Below the pieces are notes generated by a model. That model had not been told where the DNA came from. It searched no databases and worked only from the letters and a program-made list of their open reading frames with translations. 64,000 bases of DNA from an uncultured Clostridia bacterium. GTDB taxonomy: Bacteria; Bacillota; Clostridia; Oscillospirales; Acutalibacteraceae. Below, piece by piece: positions 34,366-45,623 of this stretch (positions are counted from its first letter, which is position 1; each line of letters starts with the position of its first letter). Location of the stretch: NCBI GenBank assembly GCA_944412445.1, contig CALYBJ010000004.1, positions 25,210 through 89,209 on the forward strand, given 5' to 3'. The translations under genes and the position numbers were made by a program.

Positions 34366-34800
34366 TTATTTTATATCCCCTTGGTTTTTGTACTTTGATT
34401 CACAGTATATACATCTGTATACCCTGTTTTCTCTGTCGGTGAGCTTAAAAATATTAGGCAGCTCCTGTTCAATAGATGTTATACATCTGGGGTTGCTGCA
34501 TTTTATAACGCCCTCTACCCGCTGAGGCAATTCAAGCTTTTTTCTCTCAACTACGGCGCCGTCCTTTATTATGTTTACCGTAATTCCCGGATCCATATAG
34601 CCTAAAACATCAAAATTAATGTCTATTGGCTCGCATATTTTTAAAATATCCTTTTTGCCCATTTTCACGCTTTCGGCATTTTTTATTATTGCCACCTGAC
34701 AGCCTAACTTATCAAGATTCAGCGCCTTGTATATCGCCATTGCGCCTCCTGCCTGAATATGGTCTAAAACAACTCCGTTTGTTATGGGATTTACAATCAT
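34366..34800 (-). CDS. pyrI: aspartate carbamoyltransferase regulatory subunit
   Basis: PyrI binds nucleotide effectors and controls the catalytic PyrB trimers. The 144-residue protein has an allosteric domain (GVVLDHIQAGGAM, about residues 9-100) and a zinc domain with four cysteines in CSNPRC and YRCIYCESKY. Bacillus lacks pyrI; its presence beside pyrB, with a one-base TAATG overlap, points to an allosterically controlled ATCase as in many Clostridia. It is the last gene of the pyr operon. Confidence 0.96.
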   Translation of the reverse strand: MIVNPITNGVVLDHIQAGGAMAIYKALNLDKLGCQVAIIKNAESVKMGKKDILKICEPIDINFDVLGYMDPGITVNIIKDGAVVERKKLELPQRVEGVIKCSNPRCITSIEQELPNIFKLTDRENRVYRCIYCESKYKNQGDIK

Positions 34801-35714
34801 TACTCTACCCCCAACAGCTTTAAAATAAGCGCCATTCTCATGTACTTGCCGTTAAGCGTCTGCTCAAAATAACAGGCTCTCGGGTCTTTATCAATTTCTA
34901 CGGAAATCTCGTTTACTCTGGGAAGAGGATGAAGTATGGACAAATCTTTTTTTGCCTTTAACAGCTTGGCCTCGTTAAGAATGTATGTGTCCTTTAACCT
35001 TATATAATCGTCCTCATTAAAGAAACGCTCCTTCTGTACTCTTGTCATATACAAGATATCAAGTGACGGGATCGCTTCCTCAAGACTTCTTGTTTCGGTA
35101 TATTCAATATTTTTTCTGTCAAGAGTCTCCTGCTTTATATATCCCGGCAGCTTTAACTCATCGGGAGATATCAAAACAAATTTTACATTGTCATATCTTG
35201 ACATTGCCCCTATCAGAGAATGAACGGTTCTTCCGAATTTTAAATCTCCGCACATACCTATTGTCAAATCGCTGAATCTACCCTTTTCTCTGTTAATTGT
35301 AAGCAGGTCCGCAAGTGTCTGTGTAGGATGATTATGTCCTCCGTCTCCGGCATTTATTACCGGAACAAGAGAGTGCATAGAGGCTACAAGAGGCGCACCT
35401 TCCTTTGGATGACGCATTGCTATTATATCTGCGTATCCGCTTACTACCCTTACTGTATCTGCAACGCTTTCACCCTTTGACGCCGATGAATTATCGGAAG
35501 ACGCGAAACCCAGCACATTTCCGCCTAATTCATACATTGCCGCTTCAAAGCTCAGCCTTGTTCTTGTTGACGGCTCATAAAACAGCGTGGCAAGCTTTTT
35601 GCCTCTGCACTTTTCCCTGTATTTCACCGGATTCGCTATAATGTCCTTGGCAGTTGCTATAAGCTCGTCTATTTCCTCTGTTGACAGCTCCTGTATATCA
35701 ATAAGACTTCTCAT
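34800..35714 (-). CDS. pyrB: aspartate carbamoyltransferase catalytic subunit
   Basis: PyrB condenses carbamoyl phosphate and aspartate in the first committed step of pyrimidine synthesis. The 304-residue length is normal. The carbamoyl phosphate loop [15 protein letters not shown] is near residue 48, the swinging loop [15 protein letters not shown] near 76, and [12 protein letters not shown] near 130. [21 protein letters not shown] ends the protein. It lies one base after pyrE and overlaps pyrI. Confidence 0.97.
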   Translation of the reverse strand: MRSLIDIQELSTEEIDELIATAKDIIANPVKYREKCRGKKLATLFYEPSTRTRLSFEAAMYELGGNVLGFASSDNSSASKGESVADTVRVVSGYADIIAMRHPKEGAPLVASMHSLVPVINAGDGGHNHPTQTLADLLTINREKGRFSDLTIGMCGDLKFGRTVHSLIGAMSRYDNVKFVLISPDELKLPGYIKQETLDRKNIEYTETRSLEEAIPSLDILYMTRVQKERFFNEDDYIRLKDTYILNEAKLLKAKKDLSILHPLPRVNEISVEIDKDPRACYFEQTLNGKYMRMALILKLLGVE

Positions 35715-35715
35715 T

Positions 35716-36348
35716 TTATGCTCCTATCCAGCTTTCGTCTGAGGGGTTGTTTCTGAATTTTATAAGACGCTCTATATCTTCCTTTTTAATATATCCTTCA
35801 TCAGCCGCAACTTCGGCAATTACATCAAAATTGGTAAGGCTTACATTTTTAACATTTGCCGCCGCAAGTCTGTCCTTACCTTTCTGCATATTATATGTAA
35901 ATATGCTTACAATTCCTATAACCTCGGCTCCCGCTTCCCTTAAAGCTTCTACAACCTCAATTACGCTTCCGCCGGTTGAAATAAGATCCTCAATAACAAC
36001 GACCTTCTGACCTTTTTCAAGCTTTCCTTCGATTCTGTTCTGTCTGCCGTGGTCCTTGTTGCCAGAGCGTACATATCCCATAGGCATTCCCAGAATATGC
36101 GCCGCAATAGCCGCATGAGCTATTCCCGCAGTGCTGGTGCCCATAAGAACTTCACACTCAGGATATTCTTTCTTTACCGTTTCCGCAATGGCGTTTTCAA
36201 CGGTGGTTCTGTACTCCGGTGCTGTTAAAATAAGTCTGTTGTCACAGTACACGGGACTTTTTATTCCGCTTGCCCATGTAAACGGCTCCTCAGGTCTGAA
36301 AAATACAGCGCCGATTGACAACAACGCTTTTGCAATTACTTTTTCCAT
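35716..36348 (-). CDS. pyrE: orotate phosphoribosyltransferase
   Basis: PyrE joins orotate to PRPP to form orotidine 5'-phosphate. The protein has 210 residues from the chosen ATG at 36348. The upstream ATG at 36357 abuts the AAAGG site directly, while 36348 has proper spacing. The PRPP-binding loop [21 protein letters not shown] is near residue 122, and [14 protein letters not shown] near 75. Adjacent pyrF lies nine to eighteen bases upstream. Confidence 0.95.
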   Translation of the reverse strand: MEKVIAKALLSIGAVFFRPEEPFTWASGIKSPVYCDNRLILTAPEYRTTVENAIAETVKKEYPECEVLMGTSTAGIAHAAIAAHILGMPMGYVRSGNKDHGRQNRIEGKLEKGQKVVVIEDLISTGGSVIEVVEALREAGAEVIGIVSIFTYNMQKGKDRLAAANVKNVSLTNFDVIAEVAADEGYIKKEDIERLIKFRNNPSDESWIGA

Positions 36349-36366
36349 ATATATCATCCTTTCATT

Positions 36367-37065
36367 TTATCCTACAAATTCTTTTACGCATCTTCTGTAT
36401 GCCGCAACAGGGTCTTCTGCCGCCGTTATGGGTCTTCCCACAACTATATAATCTGAGCCGATTTCCTTTGCTTTCGCAGGCGTCGTCACTCTTACCTGAT
36501 CCCCTATATCACCGTCGGCAAATCTTACACCGGGAGTTACCGTTAAAAAGTCTTTTCCGCATACTCCGTGAACCTTTTCAGCTTCAAGAGGCGAGCATAC
36601 AACTCCGTCAAGCCCTGCTTTTTTTGCGTTTGCCGCATAGTGCATTACAACTTCATCAATAGGCTTGTCTATAAGCAAATCGGCTTTCATTCTCTCTTCG
36701 CTTGTTGATGTAAGCTGTGTTACAGCAAGCAAAATTGGTCTTGTTCCGTCTTCCCTTGTCAGTCCCTCAATGGCTGCCTCCATCATGGCTATTGTTCCCC
36801 CTGCATGAAGATTGCACATATCAACATCAAGCTTTGACAGTACGCTCATGGCTTTTTTTACCGTATTGGGAATATCGTGAAGCTTTAAGTCAAGAAAAAT
36901 CTTATGTCCCCTGCTTTTAATTTCCCTTACAATTTCAGGTCCCTCAGCGTAAAAAAGCTCCATGCCTATTTTTACAAAGGGCTTTTCTTCCCTGAAATTA
37001 TCAAGGAATTTCATACAGCTTTCCCTTCCCGCAAAATCACAAGCGATAATTACATCTTTACCCAT
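36367..37065 (-). CDS. pyrF: orotidine 5'-phosphate decarboxylase
   Basis: PyrF decarboxylates OMP to UMP, the last step of de novo UMP synthesis. The 232-residue TIM barrel has the catalytic [14 protein letters not shown] motif (Lys/Asp array) near residue 59, VCSPLEAE near 164 and the phosphate-gripper [17 protein letters not shown] at the end. It overlaps pyrD by one base (TGATG). Confidence 0.97.
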   Translation of the reverse strand: MGKDVIIACDFAGRESCMKFLDNFREEKPFVKIGMELFYAEGPEIVREIKSRGHKIFLDLKLHDIPNTVKKAMSVLSKLDVDMCNLHAGGTIAMMEAAIEGLTREDGTRPILLAVTQLTSTSEERMKADLLIDKPIDEVVMHYAANAKKAGLDGVVCSPLEAEKVHGVCGKDFLTVTPGVRFADGDIGDQVRVTTPAKAKEIGSDYIVVGRPITAAEDPVAAYRRCVKEFVG

Positions 37066-37976
37066 CAGTGTGCTCCTCCTATTATATCTTTAAGATTTTT
37101 AATACCGTATTTTTCCATGGCCTCAGGAAGCGCTTCAACTATCTTTAAGCCGGCATAAGGGTCGGCAAGATTCGCTGCGCCTACCTGAACAGCCGTCGCC
37201 CCTGCAAGCATCATTTCAATTACATTTTCCGCCGTGGATACTCCTCCCATACCGATTATGGGTATTTTTACAGCTTCAAAGGTTCTGTATACCATTGATA
37301 CTGCCACAGGAAAAATCGCAGGTCCGGAAAATCCTCCTGATTTGTTGGCAACAACAGGCTTTTTTGTTTTTAAATCTATTCTCATTCCCATAAGGGTATT
37401 AATCATGCTTATGCCGTCTGCTCCGGCGTCTTCGCACGCCTTTGCTATTTCTGTTATGTCGGTAACATTAGGGCTTAATTTTATATAAACAGGCTTTGTT
37501 GTAACTGCTTTTACCGCTTTTGTAACTTCCGCCGCAGACTTTGCCGATGTTCCGAAGCTCATACCGCCGCCGTGAACATTGGGACAGCTTATATTTACCT
37601 CAATTATTCCTACCTGCTCTTCTTTGTCGATTTTCTCGCAGGTATATACATATTCATCAACGGAAAATCCGCTTATATTCGCTATGACAGGTTTGTTAAA
37701 GCATTTTTTAAGCTTGGGAAGCTCCTCCGATATTACCTTTTCTACTCCCGGGTTCTGAAGTCCCACGGAATTTATCATTCCGGCGGTACATTCAGCTATT
37801 CTGGGGGTTGGATTGCCGAATCGGGGCTCTTTCGTTGTACCTTTAAAAGAAAATGTGCCCAGCTTATTAATATCGTAAAGCTCCGCAAATTCATATCCGA
37901 AGCCGAAAGTTCCGCTTGCAGGTATTACAGGATTTGATAATGTTATTCCGCTTAATTCTACAGATGTATTTACCAT
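37065..37976 (-). CDS. pyrD: dihydroorotate dehydrogenase B catalytic subunit
   Basis: PyrDB oxidises dihydroorotate to orotate and passes electrons via PyrK to NAD+ (class 1B). The protein has 303 residues. I chose the ATG at 37976, because GGAGGAG lies just before it and [21 protein letters not shown] is the normal N-terminus; an upstream start at 38015 would add unrelated residues. The catalytic Cys is in [13 protein letters not shown] near residue 127, and FMN-binding [16 protein letters not shown] near 238. It overlaps pyrK by seven bases. Confidence 0.95.
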   Translation of the reverse strand: MVNTSVELSGITLSNPVIPASGTFGFGYEFAELYDINKLGTFSFKGTTKEPRFGNPTPRIAECTAGMINSVGLQNPGVEKVISEELPKLKKCFNKPVIANISGFSVDEYVYTCEKIDKEEQVGIIEVNISCPNVHGGGMSFGTSAKSAAEVTKAVKAVTTKPVYIKLSPNVTDITEIAKACEDAGADGISMINTLMGMRIDLKTKKPVVANKSGGFSGPAIFPVAVSMVYRTFEAVKIPIIGMGGVSTAENVIEMMLAGATAVQVGAANLADPYAGLKIVEALPEAMEKYGIKNLKDIIGGAH

Positions 37977-38701
37977 ATTATCTCCTCCTTTACAAGCACG
38001 GGACCTTCCTTGCATATTCTCTTGTTACCGTATTTTGTTTTGCATGAACAGCCCATGCAGGCTCCGAAGCCGCAGCCCATCCGCTCCTCGAAGCTGAACT
38101 GACCCGATGTTTTTGAAGCGTTATAAACGGCTTTCAGCATAGGCTCGGGACCGCAGGTATAAAAATAAGTGTAGTCAATATCCTTCATGCCGTCTGTTAC
38201 AAAGCCCTTTATTCCCGCGCTTCCGTCAACGGTGGTTACTACGGTTTTTACACCTAAGCTCTTAAAATCTTCCTCGCCGAATATTTCGCTTTCTTTGTTA
38301 AAGCCCAAAATTGCGGTTACATTTTTATTTTGCTCTCTCAGTTTTTTGGCTAAGTAATACATTGGAGGAACTCCCACGCCTCCGCCTATTACGACAGGGG
38401 AATTTCCGGAAAGCTCCGTATTAAAGCCGTTTCCCAGTCCTGTAAGGCAGTCAAGCTTTTGTCCCTTTGTCATCTGCGCCATTTTTTCGGTACCTGTTCC
38501 GACAACCTTATATATTATGGTGACTGCTCCGTCTTCACAGTCAAAAACAGATATAGGCCGTCTTAAAAACAAAGACTCTATTTTTATGTTTATAAACTGT
38601 CCGGGAGCCGTAATTGCCGATGTGTCTCCCGCCAGCTTCATTTTATATACGTTTTCGGTAAGCTGCTCATTTGATTCTACCGTATAAATAACATCCTTCA
38701 T
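37970..38701 (-). CDS. pyrK: dihydroorotate dehydrogenase B electron transfer subunit
   Basis: PyrK carries FAD and a [2Fe-2S] cluster and links PyrDB to NAD+. The 243-residue protein begins MKDVIYTVESNEQL at 38701, two bases after the pyrC stop and preceded by AAGGAAAG; an upstream ATG at 38722 is inside pyrC and less likely. FAD-binding LRRPISVFD, NAD-binding VIGGGVGVPPMYYLAKKL and the cluster ligands in CGFGACMGCSCKT plus a later Cys (KRICKEG) are all present. Confidence 0.95.
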   Translation of the reverse strand: MKDVIYTVESNEQLTENVYKMKLAGDTSAITAPGQFINIKIESLFLRRPISVFDCEDGAVTIIYKVVGTGTEKMAQMTKGQKLDCLTGLGNGFNTELSGNSPVVIGGGVGVPPMYYLAKKLREQNKNVTAILGFNKESEIFGEEDFKSLGVKTVVTTVDGSAGIKGFVTDGMKDIDYTYFYTCGPEPMLKAVYNASKTSGQFSFEERMGCGFGACMGCSCKTKYGNKRICKEGPVLVKEEIIW

Positions 38702-38702
38702 A

Positions 38703-39965
38703 TTATCTTTCCTTATATACAATTTTTCCGCCGCAAAGGGTCATTACGCATTTTCCGTAAACTTTTTTTCCTTTGAAAGGCGTTGCCCTGCCCATAGATA
38801 AAAAGCTGTCCGGCTCTATTTCATATTCAGCGTCAAGGTCAAATACGCACAAATCAGCTTTTGCGCCTTCTTTTATGCCGCTGTTTATATTAAATCTTTT
38901 TCCCGGTTTTATGCTCATAAGCTCTGTAAGCTCTGAAAGGCTTAAATGGTTCTTTTTTACAAGCTCGGTATACAAAACAGGAAATGAAGTTTCAAGCCCC
39001 GTTATTCCCATTAAGGATTTTTCAAGCCCCTTTGACTTCTCTTCAGCAGAATGAGGAGCATGATCCGTGGCTATCATATCAACAGTGCCGTCCTTTATGC
39101 CCTCAATTAACGCAAGCCTGTCCTCTTCGCTTCTTATGGGAGGATTCATTTTAAATCTTCCGTCCTCCCGAATATCCGTATCGTTCATTACAAGATAATG
39201 GGGTCCCGTTTCACAGGTAATATCGGCTCCGTCCTTTTTAGCCTGTCTTATAAGCTCCACGCTTTCTTTTGCGGAAATATGGCAAACATGATATTTGACG
39301 CCTGTTTTTTTGCACAGCTCTATATCTCTTTCGATTTGCTTCCACTCGCTTTCGGAGCATATTCCCCTGTGATTGTGAAGCCCTGCATATTCGCCCTTGT
39401 GTATATAACCGCCGTTCAGCAGACTGTTGTCTTCACAGTGGGCGGCTATTATTTTACCGAGCTTTTTCGCCTTTTCCATGGCTTCAAGCATTTTTTCGCC
39501 GCTCTGAACTCCCCTGCCGTCATCGGAAAATCCGATAACAAAGGCTGCCATATCCTCCATATCCGAAAGCTCCGCACCTTTTTCTCCCTTTGTAATTGTT
39601 CCGTAGGGATATACATTGATTACGGCGTCTCTCTTTATAATTTCCGTCTGAATTTTTAGATTTTCGAGAGAGTCGGGACAGGGATTAAGATTCGGCATTG
39701 TGCATACGGAGGTATACCCGCCGTGAGCCCCGGCAAGAGAACCCGTCTTTATCGTTTCCTTATAAGAAAAACCCGGCTCTCTGAAATGCACGTGCACATC
39801 AACAAAACCGGGAAATATATATCTGCCGCCGCAGTCAATAATTTCACAATCTAAAGCTTTAAGCGACTCACCGACGGAAACAATGCTTCCGTTGCTTATA
39901 AGTATATCTACTTTTTGAAAGCTGCTTTCAAAATAAACAGTGGCTCCCCGAAGCAGTAAAGACAT
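38703..39965 (-). CDS. pyrC: dihydroorotase
   Basis: PyrC closes carbamoyl-aspartate to dihydroorotate with a two-metal centre. The protein has 420 residues from ATG at 39965, preceded by AAAGGTGATG; the ATG at 40007 lacks a site and would extend into the leader. Metal ligands lie in FVDVHVHFREPG (near residue 54), a Lys/His set in the middle (CHISAKESVELI) and MIATDHAPHSAEEK near residue 301. It is a class I (type I) dihydroorotase and the first gene of the operon, whose leader contains a candidate attenuator. carA/carB are not in this operon. Confidence 0.96.
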   Translation of the reverse strand: MSLLLRGATVYFESSFQKVDILISNGSIVSVGESLKALDCEIIDCGGRYIFPGFVDVHVHFREPGFSYKETIKTGSLAGAHGGYTSVCTMPNLNPCPDSLENLKIQTEIIKRDAVINVYPYGTITKGEKGAELSDMEDMAAFVIGFSDDGRGVQSGEKMLEAMEKAKKLGKIIAAHCEDNSLLNGGYIHKGEYAGLHNHRGICSESEWKQIERDIELCKKTGVKYHVCHISAKESVELIRQAKKDGADITCETGPHYLVMNDTDIREDGRFKMNPPIRSEEDRLALIEGIKDGTVDMIATDHAPHSAEEKSKGLEKSLMGITGLETSFPVLYTELVKKNHLSLSELTELMSIKPGKRFNINSGIKEGAKADLCVFDLDAEYEIEPDSFLSMGRATPFKGKKVYGKCVMTLCGGKIVYKER

Positions 39966-39990
39966 TACATCACCTTTGTTCCTTGGCTCA

Positions 39991-40050
39991 AATAAAGGCT
40001 CCGCCAAAAGGCAGAACCTAAATATTTTAATATAAGTATCTGCCGGCAGA
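39991..40050 (-). promoter_or_regulatory. candidate transcription attenuator in the pyr leader
   Basis: In the minus-strand leader GGTTCTGCC-TTTT-GGCGGAGCC (40018-39997, two G-T pairs) is followed by TTTATTTG, an intrinsic-terminator shape before pyrC. Upstream, GGCAGA (40044-40039) is complementary to TCTGCC (40015-40010), the terminator's 5' arm, so it could form an exclusive antiterminator. The palindrome TCTGCCGGCAGA (40039-40050) could sequester it in turn. The switching model is inference; I see no convincing PyrR site. Confidence 0.5.
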
Positions 40051-40071
40051 CCGAATCAGAAATTTTTATTT

Positions 40072-40100
40072 ATTATATCAGATAAACGGCTTTGTGTCAA
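40072..40100 (-). promoter_or_regulatory. promoter of the pyr operon
   Basis: Perfect consensus on the minus strand: TTGACA (40100-40095), 17 bases, TATAAT (40077-40072). Transcription should begin near 40065, giving a leader of about 100 bases. Confidence 0.85.
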
Positions 40101-40127
40101 TAGATAAAAACAACTTGTCATTTTCTG

Positions 40128-40763
40128 TTATCCGGCCAAAGAGCCTATTACCGAATTAAGTATCAAATCAGCGAAAGACGCATTGTCAATATATTTTATT
40201 ACTTCGCCGTTTTTATCAAATTCATACATTTCCATGGTTTTACCGCCTGTTTCTACATCGGCTTCCATTTTACACGCAGCGTTCGCGTATTCCTCCTGAG
40301 TATCGTATGTTATATAATATTCTTCAACACATACGCCGTTCTCGTAATTTTCAAAGGAAAAGCCCTTCAAATCGTCATACTTGTATTTAATTACAGTCTT
40401 GACGGTTTTTCCGTCTTCTTCATAAACGGTAATTTCCTCATCACGGTTTGAAGAATCATATACCTTTTTCATTACGGCAATTTCCCCCATATAAAAGGTT
40501 TCGGAAGAATCTTCATTCTTTTTACTGCTGTCAAACTCCGGAAGCGTTATAAAATCAAAGCTTTCCTCAAAAGTATAAGGAATTGAAAAATCAATAGGTT
40601 TTACGGCAAAAGATACATCCTCCTGAGATGTGCTTTCATAAGTATCTTCGCTTGCCGCTTCCCGTTCGGCAGAAGGCTCATCGTCTTTTACTTCATTGCC
40701 GCCGCATGAGCAAAAGCATAAAATTACAGTCAATATGCAAATTAACACTGAAAATTTTTTCAT
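40128..40763 (-). CDS. putative lipoprotein, unknown function
   Basis: A 211-residue exported protein with a typical lipoprotein signal: MKKF, hydrophobic core and lipobox LCFCSC-G, giving a lipidated Cys near residue 20. An acidic Ser/Glu-rich spacer follows, and then a globular part rich in beta-type repeats (EEITVYEEDGKTVKTVIKYKYD, GKTMEMYEFDKNGEVIKYID), similar to simple surface lipoproteins of Clostridia. I do not recognise a named domain. It lies 21 bases after uvrA and is the last gene of the long minus-strand unit. Confidence 0.8.
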   Translation of the reverse strand: MKKFSVLICILTVILCFCSCGGNEVKDDEPSAEREAASEDTYESTSQEDVSFAVKPIDFSIPYTFEESFDFITLPEFDSSKKNEDSSETFYMGEIAVMKKVYDSSNRDEEITVYEEDGKTVKTVIKYKYDDLKGFSFENYENGVCVEEYYITYDTQEEYANAACKMEADVETGGKTMEMYEFDKNGEVIKYIDNASFADLILNSVIGSLAG

Positions 40764-40784
40764 TTTATCACTTGCTTTCGGTTT

Positions 40785-43616
40785 TTATTTTCTGTTTAAA
40801 TATTTAACAAGATACTGTCCCGTATAGCTTTCGGGAACCTTTGATATTTCCTCGGGAGTGCCTGCCGCAACAACCGTGCCGCCTCTGTCGCCCCCCTCAG
40901 GGCCTAAGTCGATAATATAGTCGGCACATTTAATAACATCCAGGTTATGCTCAATTACAATTACCGAGTTTCCGGAATCAACTATTTTCTGCAAAATATC
41001 TATAAGCCTGTGCACATCGGCTGTATGAAGTCCCGTGGTAGGCTCGTCAAGAATATAAACCGTCTTTCCGGTGGCTCTTCTTGAAAGCTCCGTGGCAAGC
41101 TTCACCCTTTGGGCTTCGCCTCCGGAAAGAGTTGTAGCCGGCTGTCCGATTTTTATATATCCCAATCCTACATCATAAAGAGTCTGAAGCTTTCTTTTAA
41201 TTTTGGGAAGACTTCCGAAAAATTCAAGTCCCTCCTCAACGGTCATTTCAAGAACATCGTAAATATTTTTGCCCTTATATTTTACCTCAAGGGTTTCCCT
41301 GTTGTATCTTGCGCCTTTACATACCTCACATGGCACATATATGTCGGAAAGAAAGTGCATTTCTATTTTCACGATTCCGTCGCCCTGACACGCCTCGCAT
41401 CTGCCTCCCGATACATTAAAAGAAAATCTTCCTGGAGTATAGCCTCTCATTTTTGCGTCCTGTGTCTGAGCGAAAAGCTCTCTTATATCGGTAAAAACTC
41501 CCGTATATGTGGCAGGATTTGATCTGGGTGTTCTTCCGATAGGCGACTGGTCAATATTTATCACCTTGTCAAGATACTGAAGCCCTTTTATATCCTTATG
41601 CTTTCCCGCAAACTTTTTGGCGCCGTTTAGCTCTGACGCAAGCTTTTTATAAAGGATTTCATTTACGAGAGAAGATTTTCCGGAACCTGATACACCGGTA
41701 ACGCACACAAATTCGCCCAAGGGTATTTTAACATCAATATTTTTAAGGTTATTTTCGGCTGCCCCTAAAACGGTAATATAGTTTCCGCTGCCCTGCCTTC
41801 TTTTTTCGGGCACGGGAATTTTCCTTTTACCGCTTAAATACTGACCTGTTATTGACCCTCTGCACTTTTTGATTTTTTCAACATCGCCTACGCAGACAAC
41901 ATTGCCGCCGTGTATTCCCGCTCCCGGTCCTATATCGACTATACAGTCCGCAGCGTACATTGTATCTTCGTCATGCTCCACCACTATAAGCGTGTTTCCT
42001 ATATCACGAAGTCTTTTCAAGGTGTCAAGAAGCTTGTCGTTGTCCCTCTGATGAAGTCCTATGCTCGGTTCGTCAAGTATATACAAAACTCCCATCAGCG
42101 ATGAGCCTATCTGCGTTGCAAGCCTTATTCTCTGGCTTTCACCTCCCGACAGTGTTCCTGCCGACCTGGCAAGGGTCAAATAATCAAGTCCAACAGAACA
42201 AAGAAAATTCAGTCTGCTTTTTATTTCCTTTAAAATCTGATCGGCGATTATCATATCTCTGTCGGAAAGCTTTAATTCATCAATAAATTTAAGCTCGTCC
42301 TTTACGGACATATTTACAAATTCATTTATATTTATGCCGCCCACCGTTACAGCAAGGACTTCCTTTTTAAGTCTTGCGCCTTTACATTCGGGACAAACCC
42401 TCGCTGTCATTACCTGCTCGATTTCCCATCTTGCCCACTCGGAATTTGTTTCCTTGTAGCGTCTTTCAAGGTTATTTACAATTCCCTCAAACTCCGCTGA
42501 ATAACTTCCGCTGCCAAAGGCCGTTGAGCGGTGCAGCTTTAATTTTTCTCCGTTGGTACCGTAGAGAACCGAGTTTAAAGCTTCCTCTGAAAGCTTTTCA
42601 ACAGGATCGTCAACGGTAAAGCCGTATTTCTCTCCCAGCGCGTCAAAATACATTTTCGCAATGCTTGAATAATCTGCCTTTGACCAGCCGGAAGCTCTTA
42701 TTGCTCCTTCTCTTATTGACTTGGTTTTATCAGGTATAACAAGATCAGGGTCTACTCTCATAAAAAAGCTAAGCCCCGAACACGTGGGACAGGCGCCGAA
42801 AGGATTGTTAAACGAAAACATTCTGGGAGAAAGCTCCTCAATGCTTATTCCGTGCTCGGGACAAGCGTAGTTCTGGGAAAACAGCATTTCCTCGCCGTCC
42901 TGAACAACAACAAGAACAGTGCCTCCGGACAGCTTTGAGGCAAGCTCCACAGAATCCGCCAGTCTGCTTCTTATGGATTCCTTTACAACAAGCCTGTCAA
43001 TAATAATTTCAATGGTGTGCTTTATATTTTTTTCAAGAGATATTGTTTCAGACAAGTCATATATTGCTCCGTCAATTCTGACTCTTACATATCCTGACTT
43101 TCTCGCCGCCTCAAGCTCCTTTTGATGAGTTCCTTTTTTTGCTCTTATTATGGGAGCCATAATCTGAATTTTTGTGCCCTCTTCTATCTGAAGCACCTTG
43201 TCAACTATCTGATCCACCGTCTGCTGTTTTATTTCTTTTCCGCATACGGGACAATGAGGTACTCCGACTCTTGCATATAAAAGCCTTAAATAGTCATATA
43301 TTTCCGTTACCGTTCCCACCGTGGAACGAGGGTTCTTCGAGGTGGTTTTCTGGTCGATTGAAATTGCCGGAGAAAGTCCGTCTATGCTGTCAACATTGGG
43401 CTTGTCCATTTGTCCTAAAAACATTCTGGCATAAGATGACAGCGATTCCACATATCTTCTCTGTCCCTCGGCGTAAATCGTGTCAAAGGCGAGAGACGAC
43501 TTTCCGGAACCGGAAAGCCCCGTAAATACAACTAACTTATTTCTCGGTATTTCCAAATCAATATCTTTAAGGTTGTGCTCTCTCGCACCCTTAATAACAA
43601 TGTTTTTCTGCTCCAT
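40785..43616 (-). CDS. uvrA: excinuclease ABC subunit A
   Basis: UvrA recognises bulky DNA damage and loads UvrB in nucleotide excision repair. The 943-residue protein has two ABC ATPase halves: Walker [14 protein letters not shown] (near residue 32) and [13 protein letters not shown] (near 643), and two signature LSGGE motifs. Zinc modules are CPVCGKEI (with later Cys), an insertion Cys pair (CPECKGARL) and [17 protein letters not shown] plus CEVCKGARY. The start codon directly follows the uvrB stop without a gap. Confidence 0.98.
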   Translation of the reverse strand: MEQKNIVIKGAREHNLKDIDLEIPRNKLVVFTGLSGSGKSSLAFDTIYAEGQRRYVESLSSYARMFLGQMDKPNVDSIDGLSPAISIDQKTTSKNPRSTVGTVTEIYDYLRLLYARVGVPHCPVCGKEIKQQTVDQIVDKVLQIEEGTKIQIMAPIIRAKKGTHQKELEAARKSGYVRVRIDGAIYDLSETISLEKNIKHTIEIIIDRLVVKESIRSRLADSVELASKLSGGTVLVVVQDGEEMLFSQNYACPEHGISIEELSPRMFSFNNPFGACPTCSGLSFFMRVDPDLVIPDKTKSIREGAIRASGWSKADYSSIAKMYFDALGEKYGFTVDDPVEKLSEEALNSVLYGTNGEKLKLHRSTAFGSGSYSAEFEGIVNNLERRYKETNSEWARWEIEQVMTARVCPECKGARLKKEVLAVTVGGININEFVNMSVKDELKFIDELKLSDRDMIIADQILKEIKSRLNFLCSVGLDYLTLARSAGTLSGGESQRIRLATQIGSSLMGVLYILDEPSIGLHQRDNDKLLDTLKRLRDIGNTLIVVEHDEDTMYAADCIVDIGPGAGIHGGNVVCVGDVEKIKKCRGSITGQYLSGKRKIPVPEKRRQGSGNYITVLGAAENNLKNIDVKIPLGEFVCVTGVSGSGKSSLVNEILYKKLASELNGAKKFAGKHKDIKGLQYLDKVINIDQSPIGRTPRSNPATYTGVFTDIRELFAQTQDAKMRGYTPGRFSFNVSGGRCEACQGDGIVKIEMHFLSDIYVPCEVCKGARYNRETLEVKYKGKNIYDVLEMTVEEGLEFFGSLPKIKRKLQTLYDVGLGYIKIGQPATTLSGGEAQRVKLATELSRRATGKTVYILDEPTTGLHTADVHRLIDILQKIVDSGNSVIVIEHNLDVIKCADYIIDLGPEGGDRGGTVVAAGTPEEISKVPESYTGQYLVKYLNRK

Positions 43617-45578
43617 TTATTTTCCCTGCTTTAGCTTTTCAATTTTATCTCTCAAATACGCGGCATGCTCAAATTCAAGTATTTTTGCCGCCGCCTTCAT
43701 TTCTCTTGTAAGCTCCTCTATAAGCTGCTGCCTCTCCTTAGGCGACAGCTTTTTCTTCGCTTTGCCCTCAACATCGGATTTTGAGCTTATCTCTATAACA
43801 TCATGCACAGGCTTTACAATGGTTTTCGGCACTACTCCGTGTTCCTCATTGTACTTCATCTGCTTTTCCCGTCTTCTTAAAGTTTCCTTTATTGCTTTTT
43901 CCATGGACGGCGTAACAGTATCGGCGTACATTATTACCGTTCCGCCGGCGTTTCTCGCCGCACGTCCTATTGTCTGAATAAGGGAACGCTCCGAACGCAG
44001 GAAGCCCTCCTTATCGGCGTCAAGTATTGCCACAAGAGACACTTCAGGTATATCCAGTCCTTCTCTTAAAAGGTTTATTCCTACTAATACATCAAATTCT
44101 CCCAGCCTTAAATCCCTTACAAGCTCCATTCTGTCAATAGTGTCAATATCGTAGTGCATATATCTTACTTTTATTCCGAAATCCGCAAGATAATCCGTAA
44201 GGCTTTCCGCCATCTTTTTTGTAAGAGTAGTAACAAGAACTCTTTCTTTTCTTTCAATTCTTAAATTGATTTCAGAAATGAGATCTTCTATCTGACCGTC
44301 AACAGCTCTTACAGATATTTCAGGGTCAAGAAGTCCCGTAGGCCTTATTACCTGTTCCGCAACTCTCACGCTTTTTTCAAGCTCAAAATCTCCCGGCGTT
44401 GCGCTTACAAATATTTTCTGCTTGACCTTGTCGTAAAATTCATCAAAGGTAAGAGGTCTGTTGTCATAAGCCGACGGCAGCCTGAAGCCGAAATTAATAA
44501 GAGTTTCCTTTCTGGATCTGTCGCCGCCGTACATAGCCCTTACCTGGGGCAGCGTTACATGAGACTCGTCTATAAAAAGAATAAAATCATCGGGAAAATA
44601 ATCAATAAGCGTAAAAGGAGGCTCTCCCGGTTTTCTTGAGGACATAATCCTCGAATAGTTTTCAATTCCCTTGCAAAAACCCGTTTCACGGAGCATCTCA
44701 ATGTCATATTCCGTTCTCTGTTTAATTCTCTGAGCTTCCAAAAGCTTGCCCTGTGACTCAAAATATTTTACCTGCTGCTGCATTTCAAAATAAATCTCAT
44801 TGATTGCGTTCTCCATCTTATCCGGAGATATTACATAATGTGACGCCGGAAAAATCGCCACATGGGATATAACCTTGTTAACCTGTCCGGTAACAGGATT
44901 AAATTCGCATATTCTGTCGATTTCATCTCCGAAAAACTCAATTCTGATTGCGTGTTCAAAAGTGTATACGGGAAAAACCTCCACAACATCTCCCCGTACT
45001 CTGAATTTGTTTCGTGTAAAGTTTATATCGTTTCTCTCATACTGTATTTCAACAAGCTTTTTAAGAAGCTCGTCCCTGTTTTTCTCCATTCCCTGCCTCA
45101 GAGAAATTACCATGCTTCTGTAATCAATGGGATCGCCCAGAGAATATATACAGGACACGCTGGCTACAATTATAACATCTCTTCTTTCGGATAACGCCGA
45201 GGTCGCAGAATGACGCAAACGGTCAATTTCATCATTGACCGCCGAATCTTTTTCTATATATGTGTCCGTGGTGGGAATATACGCTTCCGGCTGATAATAA
45301 TCATAATAGGACACAAAATACTCAACGGCGTTCTCCGGAAAAAATTCCTTAAACTCCGAGCATAGCTGCGCCGCAAGAATTTTATTGTGAGCCAATACAA
45401 GAGCCGGTCTGTTTACCCTTTCAATTATATTTGCCATTGTAAAGGTTTTTCCCGAACCGGTAACGCCTAAAAGCGTCTGCTCCATGTATCCCCTGTTCAG
45501 TCCTTCTGTCAGCTCATCTATCGCCTGAGGCTGATCGCCCATAGGCTTATATGACGAGTGAAGCACAAATTTATCCAT
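43617..45578 (-). CDS. uvrB: excinuclease ABC subunit B
   Basis: UvrB is the DNA helicase-like subunit that verifies damage and recruits UvrC. The 653-residue protein has Walker [15 protein letters not shown] near residue 38, the beta-hairpin region [12 protein letters not shown] near 92, DESH-type motif [12 protein letters not shown] near 334, helicase motif [11 protein letters not shown] near 537, and a C-terminal UVR domain for UvrC contact ([24 protein letters not shown]). It sits between a lipoprotein gene and uvrA. Confidence 0.98.
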   Translation of the reverse strand: MDKFVLHSSYKPMGDQPQAIDELTEGLNRGYMEQTLLGVTGSGKTFTMANIIERVNRPALVLAHNKILAAQLCSEFKEFFPENAVEYFVSYYDYYQPEAYIPTTDTYIEKDSAVNDEIDRLRHSATSALSERRDVIIVASVSCIYSLGDPIDYRSMVISLRQGMEKNRDELLKKLVEIQYERNDINFTRNKFRVRGDVVEVFPVYTFEHAIRIEFFGDEIDRICEFNPVTGQVNKVISHVAIFPASHYVISPDKMENAINEIYFEMQQQVKYFESQGKLLEAQRIKQRTEYDIEMLRETGFCKGIENYSRIMSSRKPGEPPFTLIDYFPDDFILFIDESHVTLPQVRAMYGGDRSRKETLINFGFRLPSAYDNRPLTFDEFYDKVKQKIFVSATPGDFELEKSVRVAEQVIRPTGLLDPEISVRAVDGQIEDLISEINLRIERKERVLVTTLTKKMAESLTDYLADFGIKVRYMHYDIDTIDRMELVRDLRLGEFDVLVGINLLREGLDIPEVSLVAILDADKEGFLRSERSLIQTIGRAARNAGGTVIMYADTVTPSMEKAIKETLRRREKQMKYNEEHGVVPKTIVKPVHDVIEISSKSDVEGKAKKKLSPKERQQLIEELTREMKAAAKILEFEHAAYLRDKIEKLKQGK

Positions 45579-45623
45579 TTAAACCTCCGCATATATAAGT
45601 GCAGAATTACAAAAAACCGATTA

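Noticed and set aside
39198..39659. 153-residue plus-strand ORF opposite pyrC
   Set aside because: Antisense to conserved dihydroorotase motifs and without start signals.
43480..43977. 165-residue plus-strand ORF opposite uvrA/uvrB
   Set aside because: Antisense to two well-conserved genes, no ribosome binding site, low-complexity Phe/Ser content typical of shadow frames.
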